Source: Agapetus fuscipes (lineage: Eukaryota; Arthropoda; Insecta; Trichoptera; Glossosomatidae). From it: a DNA stretch of 64,000 nt. Position numbers and translations under genes: made by a program. Positions 39,078 through 49,440 of this stretch are shown here, piece by piece (positions within the stretch are counted from its first letter, which is position 1; each line of letters starts with the position of its first letter). The notes beneath the pieces were generated by a model. That model was not told the DNA's origin, made no database searches, and saw only the letters and a program-made list of their open reading frames with translations. The stretch covers positions 4,201,852 through 4,265,851 of the forward strand of contig OX637350.1 of NCBI GenBank assembly GCA_951799405.1. The letters run 5' to 3'.

Positions 39078-39755
39078 TTATGGAAACTTTGGATGCGTAT
39101 ATCTGTGACTGACAGGCGCATCTAAAACAATGCTTTACGTTTGAACTCAAATATTATTAAAAATATATGTATGAAAAGTTAAACTACCCCTAGGGGTGTT
39201 TATTCAGTTTCAATACATTTCTTAGTGGACGCTATGTCTGAATGCTTTACACTCGTGCATTTTACGATGTCCCTGTCCGGCTCAAAGTTACACTTCCTCA
39301 TAGCTCTTGTGGCAGGTCGCGAGCCGGCCAATGCACCTGACTACCGACTAGTCACACCTGACTAAACATAGTATCAGAGATCTGCAAGGAAACCAGTTTG
39401 AAATGCCGACTTGATAAGAGGTGACTATGTTACAGACTCGGAATACCGACTGCGAATAGTGATGTGTCACTAAATTTAGCGCTGGTCACTTGCATTCAGA
39501 AATATACGACTAGTTACACTTTACTACGTAAATCAGTATGAGTGACGACATAGTGAAGACGACTATGTTTGTGAATGAGGATATAAACTACATTTAACAC
39601 CAATAAAGCAATGGACTCTTTGCAGTCTTTAGCCCGGCCAAGTGGCATCACATTTTTCCCCAAAAATGCGCTAATTCCTTTTTTACAATATACTTTCTAT
39701 TATCTAAGTGGCAAAGGTAGCAGAAACGTATAAGTTCACATTTACACATCCCGCA
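39078..39755. other. No gene; Rpt-F fragment
   Basis: Diverged Rpt-F at 39167-39225 (GTATGAAAAGTTAAACTACC, TAGGGGTGTTT). Several GACTAGT- and GTCACAC-like short words at 39340-39560, no clear array. Confidence 0.4.
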
Positions 39756-40014
39756 TGTCTAAATCAAAATCTAAATCTAAGCTGCAAAGATATACATCAT
39801 TTAAGATTCATATTAAACGCATTCCCACAAGCAGACACGTATAAGTTCGCGCTAACACATGCCGCATGTGGACCTACAATATAAAAACCCAATCTCAAAT
39901 GAACATAAGCCCTGCAACTCTTGCCGACCTTACCTGAAACAGGGGTGACATTGGCAAAGTGAACGATTTTTTACAGTATGGGTGGTCAGCCGCATACCAA
40001 CCTATAAGTCAAGG
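39756..40014 (-). repeat. Rpt-A copy, A1, full length
   Basis: TCAAAATCTAAATCTAAGCT to CAACCTATAAGTCAAGGAA. The tail is AAATCT-type rather than AATCTA-type. Not fused to LINE sequence. Confidence 0.92.
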
Positions 40015-40787
40015 AATCATTGGTGGTCAATTTCTTATTCAAAAATTTTGTATGATATATTCATTCAAGGACATGCAAATGCAACTAAGCTGCACATAAA
40101 GTAAAATTTATTGCCACGTTATCCCCGAAAGAGTAGCATCCAACCGATTAGTAAAAAAAAATACCATCATACTATCTTATCGAAGATACGACAATCTTGA
40201 CTTCCGGCACAGTGACATCACATTTTCCCACTAATATGCCAAGTTCATTGTATTAATAAAATGAATAAATTAAACAACGTCACAAGGTGACAACTACGCT
40301 TTAAAATGTGCAAGCAATGGTGTGTGTGATGTGTAAAAAATAATTGTTATTGTTGTATAAGTTGTCGCGAAGTGCGCTCCATTGCCTTGGTTCTCACAGC
40401 TCGACAACTAAAAGTTATTTAGTTATTTTATATCTGCTTACATTCGCACATTCACGGCCATTTTTTATGCACACCTAATAATAATATGTGCACTTTATTA
40501 TTACCTATTCACAATCAATGATTCTACAATACCAAAATAAAGTTTGTTATCTTGAGGTATGTGAATAACTTGCAGTTGATATTGTTGAACGAAAATGGGC
40601 AATAATAATGACTTAAAAACATACTTTTTTAAAAAAGTATGCAAGCGAAAATGTATATGGTTTGTCTACAGTAGAAGTATAAATAGAAGAAGACAAAAAA
40701 TAAACCATTACTACTTGAACAAACCGAGGACTCAGTTTAACTTAGGACTTAGTTAACCGAGGTTTAAGTTAGCTATAAACAAGCAAC
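40015..40787. other. No gene; SINE-C trace and hairpin
   Basis: AACTAAGCTGCACATAAAGT, GCCACGTTATCCCCGAAAG at 40090-40140 is a SINE-C 3' remnant (-). ACATACTTTTTTAAAAAAGT at 40620-40640 is a perfect short palindrome. No coding. Confidence 0.5.
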
Positions 40788-40992
40788 AATCTAAATCTAA
40801 GCTGCAAGGATATGTATCATTTGAGATTCATATTAAATGCATTCCCACAAGCTGACACGCATAATTTCGCACTCACACATGCCGCATGTGGACCTACAAT
40901 ATAAAAACCCAATTCTCAAATGGACATAGCGACCTTCCCTGAAACAGGGGTGACATTGGCAAAGTGAACCATTTTTTACAGTATGGGTGGTC
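40788..40992 (-). repeat. Rpt-A copy, A1, internal deletion, truncated
   Basis: CTAAATCTAAGCTGCAAGGA to TACAGTATGGGTGGTCA. The ~18 bp with CCCTGCAACTCTTGC is deleted (GGACATAGCGACCTTCC). Confidence 0.88.
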
Positions 40993-41776
40993 AACAATCA
41001 TTACTTTATTTAAGAATTTAATTATGTATTGCATCGGAGTAAGTGAGGGAAGATTTAATTATAAAATTCAGAAATCCAAAAAATGGTAATAATTTCAGAT
41101 AGTAGAACAAATTTCAGAAAATAACATCTACCTACTTTTGAATTCGAGATGATTAGAAAATACTGGGATCCTACTGTATTTTAAGTAAGAGTTCTTAAAA
41201 ATTAAGGAATGTGAATCTTGTAAAATACATTAAAAAATAGTATTTTATAATACATATCCACTATCTTGTGGATCTGCTAGAATCTAACATCTAGATAATT
41301 CGTTTTTTTGTTGTATTTATCTAAGCGATCACTAGAATTCTACATACATAAAAATATCCAATAGATACATAAATAATAATTAATTCGCGAGTAACGCGTT
41401 GTCCATGCCATACAAACATCATCGCCTGCATTAAAAAACCGTAGCGTCTTCTCCGCACAGCGTCTGCATATTACAATGTTGCAAATTTGTACGACATTAT
41501 TGGCTGATCTTGAAAATTACGAAGGCATTAGTAATTTAAATGAATAAGCTAGTTTCACATCCATGCGTGTATAATCAGAATATAATTTAGAGCCCCAGTA
41601 TATAATTTACTATTTAAATCCCTCCATTTATGTAAGACTCCTAATATTAATTTCTGCATGTAGAAATTTACTTTTGCTAATGTCGATGGCAGCGGTGGCT
41701 GCGGTTGATCAAGGAGGCTGAGAGCCACTACGGTTTTTTGTTGTAATCTAAAACAACGCCACTATTGAGCGTTTCT
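40993..41776. other. No gene or recognised repeat
   Basis: AT-rich, nothing coding or shared. Confidence 0.45.
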
Positions 41777-42400
41777 AATCTAATCTAATCTAATCTAAGC
41801 TGCAAAGATATATATCATTTAAGATTTATATTAAATGCATTCCCACAAGCAGACATGTATAATTTCGCGCTAACACATGCCGCATGTGGACCTACAATAT
41901 AAAAACCCAATCTCAAATGAACATAAGCCTTGCAACTCTTGCCGTCCTTCCCTGAAACAGGGGTGACATTGGCAAAGTGAACCAATTTTTTACAGTATGG
42001 GTGGTCAGCCACATAACAACCTATAAGTCAAGGAACATACATGACAAATTACATTTTTAAAATCAATAAATTATAATATATACATGGACATAAAAAACTA
42101 AATCATAAAAACCAATTTTACTTTAACAAACCCTAGCCGCCAACATCACAGATCAACCGCCATTTCTTTCTATCCTTACATACTTCTTTCATTTCCTCCA
42201 GAGTCATAACCTTCTTCATACAAGCTCTTCTTTTATTATGACTCTGGATATTCCATTCATTCGCAATTTCGGATATTTGGTCCATCCATACCTTTCTCGG
42301 TCTTCCTCTACCACGTTTGAGTTTCCATATTTTTTTATAAATATTTGTGGTGTATTCAGTATTGTGTATTGCTCGACGATGATTGAGACACCCACGCACC
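41777..42400 (-). mobile_element. RTE-like LINE 3' end with Rpt-A (A1) as 3' UTR
   Basis: An 88-codon minus frame (42133-42399) encodes W-K-L-K, then RGRGRPRKVWMDQISEIANE, W-N-I-Q-S-H-N-K-R-R-A-C-M-K-K-V-M, and M-K-E-V-C-K-D-R-K-K-W-R-L-I-C before the stop. After about 95 bp of AT-rich sequence (GTAATTTGTCATGTATG) comes TTCCTTGACTTATAGG and a complete Rpt-A ending in GATTA units (plus 41777-41800). This is the clearest copy for the LINE/Rpt-A junction. RT and upstream domains are lost. Confidence 0.92.
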
Positions 42401-42529
42401 TATCTAGCTAAAGAAATAATGCGAATGTTTCAATATTAGTTTAGAGCAGCCACTCACGGCCCTAAATTACGTCATATCTATAAAATTTAGTTGGGACGAA
42501 CACTAAACGGCTTTTCAAGGTAAACAGAG

Positions 42530-42765
42530 TAAGTCGTGTTATTTTTTTTATTGTTATTTAATTAAACAACACCTTTTTAAACTTTAAACCACTGTTTATT
42601 GTCACAAATATATAATATATTCAAATATTACTAATTTTTAAATATTTCAAATATTACAAACGTTTTCAACCAATATAGTCATCTTCCGGTAATTAAATAA
42701 CAATAAAAAAAACATGAATTTTCACAGTGTTAATACACAAACCATAAAAAAATATAAGGCATGTT
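42530..42765 (-). repeat. Penelope-like terminal repeat (Rpt-J)
   Basis: Shares with 58808-58990 (opposite orientation) the order AACACCTTTTTAAACTTTAA, CCACTGTTTATTGTCACAAA, AAACGTTTTCAACC, then a decayed CATC box, and TGAATTTTCACAGTGTTAAT. At 58.9 kb the corresponding site has complete CTGATGA and GAAAACG boxes. Confidence 0.6.
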
Positions 42766-42949
42766 AATTTCGAACTTTGATTTTACAAAGTAAAGGTTTT
42801 TTTAGGATTTCATTACCTATTGAGTTAACATGCCCGGTATTAAGGAGAAAAAGTGTGTACACAAGCTCCTGAAACTTATTCTAGTTGCTTCTTTTTCTCT
42901 TGATGTTTATTCTAATGAATCAAAGATAAGTTTTGATATAGCTATAGCT

Positions 42950-43381
42950 ATCTGGAGGAAATGAAAGAAGTATGTAAGGATAGAAAGAAATGGCGGTTAA
43001 TCTGTAATGTTGGCGGCTAGGGTTTATTAAAGTGAAATTGGTTTTATGATTTAATTTTTTTTTTAATGTCCATGTTTATATTATTATTTATTGATTTAAA
43101 AAATGTAATTTGTGATGTATGTTCCTTGACTTATAGGTTGGTATGCGGCTGACCACCCATACTGTAAAAAATGGTTCACTTTGCCAATGTCACCCCTGTT
43201 TCATGGAAGGACGGCAAGAGTTGCAGGGCTTATGTTCATTTGAGATTGGGTTGTTATATTGTAGGTCCACATGCGGCATGTGTTAGCGCGAAATTATACA
43301 TGTCTGCTTGTGGGAATGCATTGAATGTAAATCTTGAATGATATATATCTTTGCAGCTTAGATTAGATTAGATTAGATTAG
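42950..43381 (+). mobile_element. RTE-like LINE 3' end with Rpt-A (A1) as 3' UTR
   Basis: TCTGGAGGAAATGAAAGAAG (E-E-M-K-E-V-C-K-D-R-K-K-W-R-L-I in frame), stop, GTTTTATGATTTAATTTTTT, GTAATTTGTGATGTATG, then Rpt-A from 43121 to the GATTA tail at 43381. It lies only ~550 bp from the minus-strand copy at 41777-42400, giving a large inverted pair. Confidence 0.92.
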
Positions 43382-44365
43382 CGATCTGCAACCCAGTGAA
43401 TTTTTTAATGTTTTAATGGTTTTAAGGCTATTTAATAGCTCTAGATCGAAATGCAAGTTCATCTCCACAAAAATTCAAGGATGCTGAAGACCATTGTGAC
43501 TGAAGAACCTGTGTCAATGGGAGATTACCGAAAGGAACCACTTTACGAGATGTTTCAAGACCAATCTGGAGGGGCAATGTCACGAAATGAATTGATGATT
43601 TGATTTGACTTGAAATCATTCATGGTGATCATCAGTAAACAATCAAAAAGTATTGCAGTATTTTTTTAAATTCCTTCCTCCTCTGCCTATCTTTCCTAGA
43701 TTGGAATGAATTCAGGGTCACGAATTGTCACATTTGCGACTTCCTGCTACTTCAATACCTACTTTTTCTAGCACTCCTGAGTGACACTTATATGATAGTT
43801 TACGATCATAACCAACAAGTATTACGTTACAGCAATTGTTATATTATACAGTATGCCATGTTTAATATTGAAATGTTTAACTATCAAAATAAACAATAGC
43901 TTAATAAACTATACTAAGCTGACACGCTCCAGGAACTGGCACATTTCTGTACGTTAAGTATAAAATATAATTTTTAAAATGAATCATAGCGTTAACCAAA
44001 ATATATAATTGGAAGACTAAAACAACGCAGATACAGAGCGTTTTAGTTTTCATATAAGTACTGTTTACACTTACTTGGAGTGCTGTATTCGCATAGCAAT
44101 CTATTAACTTTTGATTGAGGATCCAAAGTGAATGGCCTTTGCTGTGAAACAACGCAAAAGGCAATCTTGATAAGGCAAAACTTTCCGACGCGCGGAACAA
44201 AAAAAAAACACTTGCGATTTCTAAACAGGCGTCAATCAATCACGCCGCGTAGCATTTATTAGGAATTCTGCATTGAAAGGCGTAAAAAAACGTGCGGAAT
44301 GTGAAATAGAAAACAATTTCCCATCTGGGGCTCGGTTACACAATACGCCAAGCAAATAATCCGTT
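43382..44365. other. No supported gene
   Basis: A 112-codon minus frame at 43901-44239 has a hydrophobic stretch (C-I-C-V-V-L-V-F-Q-L-Y-I-L-V) but no recognised family or splice support. Remainder AT-rich. Confidence 0.4.
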
Positions 44366-44369
44366 AGCT

Positions 44370-44548
44370 AGGTTCCTAGAAACAATAAACACAAGGTTTT
44401 TCTTGACGCGTTGGATTATTTTCTCGGGCGCTTTCGACGCGTTATCTTTTACCATTTGTAATCGCACCACAACACTCTTGATAATGCCGTGATAACACGC
44501 TGGGAGCGCTCGAGAAAATAAAAAACTCGTCAAGGAAAACTTTATTTT
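44370..44548. repeat. Imperfect inverted repeat, hammerhead/Penelope-like
   Basis: Left: AAGGTTTTTCTTGACGCG, TTTTCTCGGGCGCTTTCGAC. Right: GAGCGCTCGAGAAAATAA, CTCGTCAAGGAAAACTTTA. The two form an imperfect palindrome of about 80-bp arms round TTGATAATGCC. GTCGAAAGCGC (minus, ~44436) is the GAAA box shared with 7434-7492 and 56191-56335. Confidence 0.6.
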
Positions 44549-44714
44549 TCTTTTAACATTATTAATTTGAAATGTGTCTTCACAATATCAATATCCCTTC
44601 AACTATAATAAAAGTGAGATGCAAAAGTTTGCTACAAACCAATAAATAGTATTGATACTACTACAAACCAGAAGTAAGTACTTCTCGTATAGATATATTA
44701 CGCTGAACAAGCCT

Positions 44715-44892
44715 ATTGAAGAGATGAGCAAAACCAAAGTGAGCGTAAAAGAATAAAATGCATGAAAAAGGTGATGGATATGAAGGAATTGAAAGAGGTA
44801 TGTCAGGATAGGAAAAAATTGAGGCAACTCTGCAGAGGCTCTGGTCACCCCTAGCGGAATGGCGACAGAGTTACAGTTACAGTTACAGTCCG
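44715..44892 (+). pseudogene. RTE-like LINE 3' coding end, TTACAG tail
   Basis: Encodes in pieces R-K-R-I-K-C-M-K-K-V-M-D-M-K-E-L-K-E-V-C-Q-D-R-K-K-L-R-Q-L-C-R-G-S-G-H-P and a stop, then CGGAATGGCGACAGAG and TTACAG three times (44869-44890). Same subfamily as 22.5 and 33.4 kb. Confidence 0.85.
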
Positions 44893-45360
44893 GAAGCTCA
44901 TCCAGAAGAAACCATGGCTACAGATCCCGGAAAGTTGCTCTCCAATATCATTGATATTGGATAATTTTTAACAGTAGCATTAAATCCAAGCATTGAAAAA
45001 GAGACGTTGGGTGAATATATTCTTTACATGGATTAATTAGATTCTTTATGAGAGAAAAAGACGCAAGCAAAAGGCCCAGTATAACAAGACACGACAGTAA
45101 AAAATGAAACTCGATCTTTAGAGTAGAGCTGTTGTGGTTTGGGCTCGAAGGCTGATACGATATGAAGATTTCTACGTGGGAACACTAATGAACCTTATTA
45201 TATTTTTTTAACACACGAGATGTGGTTAGAACAGACTATATACCATTGAAAAAAATACATACATATAAGCTAGAAGCCTTAACATTTACCTGCATGCATT
45301 TTTTGTTTGAAAATATTTATGTAACGTCGGGTTTTTCTTTGACTAGATAATTGATTTGGT
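44893..45360. other. No gene or recognised repeat
   Basis: Nothing coding or shared seen. Confidence 0.4.
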
Positions 45361-45364
45361 GAGC

Positions 45365-45565
45365 GTTGTTATCATGTGTCATCACACTTCAAGAGCCTTG
45401 GCGCTACAAAGTGCCAGATTGGATCCAATTGCCGTAAGACTGGATGTACCTTTGGTGACAGGTCTTCCATGCCATTCCTTTCAAGAAACGTCTCACGGCC
45501 GATCTGTTCACCGACTCTTTAGAGGTGTCCTTGAAGTGTTAATGTGTCACCAAACTGAGACAATG
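45365..45565 (-). repeat. SINE-B body, decayed
   Basis: CACACTTCAAGAGCCTTGGC, AAAGTGCCAGATTGG, GTAAGACTGGATGTACCTTT and GTGACAGGTCTTCCATG follow the SINE-B minus-strand body order. Head absent. Confidence 0.65.
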
Positions 45566-45661
45566 AAAAATATAAACTAATTCACAATCATCACCCTTGA
45601 ACCATCATCATGAGCTCGACAGTCCTGGGTGGACCTTGGCTAAATCCAGTAATTTCCTCCT

Positions 45662-45914
45662 TCCTTGACTTATAGGTTGATATGCGGCTGACCACCCATG
45701 CTGTAGAACATGGTTCACTTTGCCAATGTCACCCCTGTTTCAAGGAAAGTCGGCAGGAGTTACAGGGTGTATCTCCATTTGAGATTTGGTTTTTATGTTG
45801 TAGGTTCACATGCGGCATGCTCAAGCGCGAACTTGTACGTGTCTACTTGTGAGAATACATGTAATGTGAATCCCCAATGTTACATATCTTTGCAAATTAG
45901 ATTAGATTAGATTC
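45662..45914 (+). repeat. Rpt-A copy, A2, full length
   Basis: TTCCTTGACTTATAGG start. A2 markers are GGTGTATCTCCATTTGAG, GTGAATCCCCAATG. GATTA tail. Upstream sequence is not LINE-like. Confidence 0.92.
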
Positions 45915-45917
45915 CTC

Positions 45918-46275
45918 CACTCTCACCTGTTCATCGCCTTTTCTCTCCAGCCACGTATGTCCCTTTGTTCTACGTTAACACGGTCTTACGTTAACACATT
46001 TGTCAACCTGAATCTACGTTAATACGGTCCATCCATCGCATTTTCGGCCTTTCTGGTCTTCTTCGGCCTTGTGGTGATAAGAGTGTTAGGTGCTTGATGG
46101 AGCTTACGACTTCCATTTCAATTATGTGACCAGCCCACTGCAGACGACCTATTTTGATAGAATTGATCACATCGGACTTTTTGTAGATGTCATATAGCTC
46201 CTTGTTGTACCAACGACGCTATCTACTATTATCTCTCACCAGTGCGTACATGGTTCAGAGAATCCTCCTTTCAAA
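45918..46275 (-). pseudogene. LINE C-terminal coding remnant
   Basis: The minus strand encodes, with stops, R-R-W-Y-N-K-E-L-Y-D-I-Y-K-K-S-D-V, I-N-S-I-K-I-G-R-L-Q-W-A-G-H-I, I-K-H-L-T-L-L, G-R-R-R-P-E-R-P-K-M-R-W-M-D. The pattern I-K-(I/V)-x-R-L-x-W-x-G-H and R-x-R-P-x-x-R-W is the hallmark of LINE C-termini. Clade not resolved, RTE-like likely. Confidence 0.7.
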
Positions 46276-46535
46276 TGGTGAAATTCAAATTGGAATTACA
46301 TTTTAACTTACCTGCTCATTGTTCAAAGGTGTGCCGTGGTCTGCTAGTTGGTTCACTAACATGCCCTGTTGATTACCACACCGCCAATCATTGAGGAGTA
46401 TCGGCAAGTGTCGGCGGTAGAAACAAGTGGAAGCCGAGCCATATCTGCAGACCCCATTAAGTTGACATTTGGAGGTCGTGACCACCCCGCGGCCCGCCGC
46501 GCTGCCGACCAGAGAGTCCATGCACCAAGAAATGC
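46276..46535. other. No supported gene
   Basis: A GC-rich patch at 46480-46505 (CCCCGCGGCCCGCCGCGCTG) stands out against AT-rich surroundings. Frames on both strands lack domains. Confidence 0.4.
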
Positions 46536-46539
46536 AAGA

Positions 46540-46955
46540 CATGCAACTGCTAATCGATAACTGATGGCCCAAACACGACAGCTGGTTGATGCTCATTCAA
46601 AACTGTTTCGTAATCCAAGCGTGACTCTGTTGACATTCCGCTAGGGGTAGGCAGAGCCTCTACAGAATTAACTTTAAAAGTACAACAACTAATCAAAACA
46701 ATATATGCAACTGTTAAAATCGAATGCTGATGGTCCAAACACGACAGCTGGTTGTTTAACTGATAATGCTCATGCGAAACTGTTTCGTAATCAAACAGTG
46801 CCTCCGTTGACATTCCGCTAGGGGTAGCCAGAACCTCTCAAGAGTTGGCTTTAAAAGTACAACAACTAATCCACAATACATGCAAGTATGCAACTGCTTT
46901 TCGATTGCTGATGGTCCAAACACGACAGATGGTTGTTGGACTGATGATGCTCATA
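46540..46955. repeat. Tandem repeat, 164/184-bp unit, ~2.3 copies
   Basis: GCAACTG followed by a CGAT-containing spacer and CCAAACACGACAG recurs at 46543, 46707 and 46891 (164 and 184 bp apart). Each full unit contains CATTCCGCTAGGGGTAG, the complement of the CTACCCCTAGCGGAATG end of the TTACAG-tailed RTE-like LINE. The repeated minus-strand frames (D-Y-E-T-V motifs) arise from the array. Confidence 0.8.
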
Positions 46956-47117
46956 CAAAACCCCTGTTTCAGAGAAGGTCGGCAAAAGTTGCAAGGTTGA
47001 TGTTAAATTGAGGTTTGGAATTTAGCACATGCAGCATTTGAAAGCAAGAACTTACATGTCGCCTGCTTGTGGACGAGCATTAAATATATCTTTGCAACTT
47101 AGATTATAGATTATAGA
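46956..47117 (+). repeat. Rpt-A copy, A3, 5'-truncated
   Basis: AACCCCTGTTTCAGAGAAGG to CTTTGCAACTTAGATTATAG. It abuts the tandem array. Confidence 0.85.
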
Positions 47118-47182
47118 ATACCGCTTCGTAATGACGTCTTCCTTCTATATAAATTTGATGCTGTAAAAATACTGACTTACAT

Positions 47183-47408
47183 CTGTAATCTAAGTTGCGA
47201 AGATATATTAACATTTAAAATGCGTGCCCACAAACAGACACGTGTAAGTGAGCACTTTCAAATGCCGCATGTGTACTTATAAATTAAAATCCACACCCTA
47301 AAACTTTTGCCGACCTCCCCTGAAACAGGGGTTACATTGGCCAAGTGAACCATTTCTTACAGTATTGGTGACGCCTCAGCCTCATTCTAACCTATAACTC
47401 TGTGAACA
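47183..47408 (-). repeat. Rpt-A copy, A3-like
   Basis: TGTAATCTAAGTTGCGAAGA to CTCATTCTAACCTATAACTC. It carries a 5-bp insertion, GACGCCTCAGCC for GGTCAGCC. Confidence 0.85.
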
Positions 47409-47424
47409 TGTAAACTTAGACTAA

Positions 47425-47568
47425 GACTTCTTGCCGCGTTATCTTTGAAGAGTTTCGCATGTGGCGAGTGGAACCTATTTATTTTTACAGGTAAGGGTGC
47501 CGGCCTCACGCCAACCACTTGATTTGAAGTGGGAGTTTCCCAGCTCCCGAGGGGGCTGGTACAGGATT
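47425..47568 (-). repeat. SINE-C 3' fragment
   Basis: CTTCTTGCCGCGTTATCTTT, CGCATGTGGCGAGTGGAACC, CCAACCACTTGATTTGAAG, CCCGAGGGGGCTGG. Head absent. Confidence 0.85.
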
Positions 47569-47789
47569 AACAGTAATGGGCGTGAGAAAAATATTTCTTA
47601 CAAGCGCACTTCAAACTATGAAAGTCAGATATTGGTGACGAGGTCAGTTCAATGAAATATCTCAGGCACGCTGTACTTGCAGCGCATGCGCACTCACACA
47701 CGCGCAAGTGCCGGCTTATACAATATTTTTTAGAGTTCCCGCCATTGAGTAATAACATAGAGGAGCGGAAACTAACTAATTGCAGTGAT

Positions 47790-47850
47790 ACTAATAAAAT
47801 CTTTATTCCAGCCCGGTCACGCGGAGGGTGCAATACGTGACCAGCCATTT
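47790..47850. repeat. Rpt-H copy 1
   Basis: AGCCCGGTCACGCGGAGGGT then GCAATACGTGACCAGCC at 47813-47848 occurs inverted at 63640-63700. It contains a 7-bp inverted repeat, GGTCACG/CGTGACC, around a 13-nt loop. The flanks AAATCTTTATT and TAATAAAAATT are also shared. Confidence 0.75.
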
Positions 47851-47875
47851 AATAAAAATTAAAAAAAAACAGATG

Positions 47876-47965
47876 ACAGCGTGGAGATGAAGAGTGCGTT
47901 GTGGCTGAAAAACCTATGCCAACGGTTTAACAAAATTATCAAATCCCTGTTGTGAGCTGCAGCAT
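47876..47965 (+). pseudogene. LINE coding remnant
   Basis: L-W-L-K-N-L-C-Q-R-F-N then TGAGCTGCAGCATCTCAG. Equivalent to 21760-21930. Confidence 0.45.
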
Positions 47966-48157
47966 CTCAGTCTCAGTGGTGTATCCTTGCTATCTACCAC
48001 TTTTGCCTCTGTCCTGTCAAACGTTGCAGTTGTGCAGTCATACAAAACATGTTCTACGTGTCAACTTTTATGTTTTCTTGCTTTCTATATTTTGTGTTTT
48101 GACACCCAATTACAACACATAGTGTATATTTTCGTTAACATAATTTCTAGTCCACAG

Positions 48158-49276
48158 CACCTTCTCTCAGGGTCAGTCTCCCCCGAACTATTGCATGAGG
48201 TGGTCCACTCCACACTTCTGTATGGGGCACCCATCTCGCTTGAGACAGAGCTGTACTGGAAGAAGATGGCTGCCGTCCAGAGAAGAAGCGCGCTGAGAGT
48301 AATCTCCGGCTACCGCACCATATCCGAAGAAGCGGCATTGGTGCTGGCTTCTTCTCCACCCATAGACCTGCTGGCGCTTGAGCGCAAAGCAGTCTATGAA
48401 TCAGGTAAGGGACCGCACCATAGGAAACTGACGCTGTCAAAGTGGCAGGATCGCTGGAACTCAACATCTAAAGGACGCTGGACGAACAGGCTTGTCAGCC
48501 AACTCGAGCCTTGGTACTCGAGGAAGCATGGCTGCCTGAACTACCGGCTCACGCAGATGCTGAGTGGACACGGTTGTTTCGGATTTTTCCTACACCGAAT
48601 AGGAAAAGAAGCAACTGCAGCATGCTGGCACTGCGACTCAGAAAATGATGACGCGGAGCACACGCTACTGTCGTGTCCTGCCTGGGCGGACCACAGGGGG
48701 TCATTAATGGCAACCATTGTGGTCGATTGACTAGACCTGGACATGGTAGTACCGTCAATGCTCCAATCAGAAGAGAACTGGCGGGCCTAGGATACCTTTG
48801 CCTCTCGCGTGATCGGAGAGAAGGAGGATGCCGAGCGCGTAAGGCGAAGGATGAACACGACCCGCCAAAATGTAGTTTCTGTTGGTAGTAGTATAAATGT
48901 AGATAGTAGTCTTAGCACAATGTAGATAGTGTAGATTTGCCAATTGACGCAACTGAAATGTGAAGACATGCTGTGAATGTTAAGACACACCACACTCTGA
49001 TGTCATGCTTGACGGCAGTTCCAGGGTGTGGCAAGATGCAGAGGGGGGTTTTTTAGTGAGTAAAAGTCTCACATATCCTGCCGGCGGAAACAATGGCAGG
49101 AATCTTTTGAAGATTTTCCCCTCTCAATTGAAAAAAAAAAGGGTCAGTCTCCCCTCCACTGACCCACGCCCTGTTTATCCATCCCATCCGGGGATGTGTC
49201 ACAGGACTTTCATGCAAAAGTTATGTGAGATGCGAGTGGCAGAAGGCCCTCCCGTGAAGCTACACTTTCTCATGTG
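48158..49276 (+). mobile_element. Rpt-D copy, split by R1-like LINE, 14-bp outer TSD
   Basis: The outer duplication TTTCTAGTCCACAG lies at 48144-48157 and 49277-49290. The Rpt-D parts are 48158-48183 (CACCTTCTCTCAGGGTCAGT) and 49141-49276 (CCACTGACCCACGCCCTG to CTACACTTTCTCATGTG). The insertion history is clear: Rpt-D first, then the LINE inside it. Confidence 0.92.
48184..49140 (+). pseudogene. R1-clade-like LINE, 5'-truncated, 15-bp TSD
   Basis: AGGGTCAGTCTCCCC flanks it (48169-48183 and 49140-49154). The frame runs from 48186 to a stop at ~48728: L-L-H-E-V-V-H-S-T-L-L-Y-G-A-P, then S-A-L-R-V-I-S-G-Y-R-T-I-S-E-E-A-A-L-V-L-A, P-P-I-D-L-L-A-L-E-R, and a zinc-binding C-W-H-C...D-A-E-H-T-L-L-S-C-P-A-W. 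This order (L-Y-G-A-P, Y-R-T-x-S, C-terminal CCHC) is that of insect R1/SART/TRAS-type elements. The coding end is then degraded. The 3' UTR has GGGGGGTTTTTTAGTGAGTA and ends CAATTG plus A10. The 5' 195 bp of the long open frame (47987-48183) are not LINE. Confidence 0.92.
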
Positions 49277-49290
49277 TTTCTAGTCCACAG

Positions 49291-49440
49291 ATATTACAAG
49301 TCAATGGTTCCCGCCATGCCGGAGTTTCGGCGCCTGGCCCGCATCTCATAATATTGTCAGGAGGTCAATAAACCCACCGGGCCCGCAACGCAGCAACTCA
49401 GAGACGAGAAATGCAGCCGATATTCGGTGCATCCAAACAC
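49291..49440. other. No gene or recognised repeat
   Basis: Contains GC-rich CGGAGTTTCGGCGCCTGGCC; possibly part of an older element, but unmatched here. Confidence 0.4.

Noticed and set aside
46303..46813. Two minus-strand ORFs sharing D-Y-E-T-V motifs as a gene family
   Set aside because: They are products of the 164/184-bp tandem array and contain a LINE 3' end in reverse.
47987..48183. N-terminal part of the 247-codon frame as LINE protein
   Set aside because: The TSD shows the LINE begins at 48184; the upstream codons are chance read-through including an Rpt-D piece.
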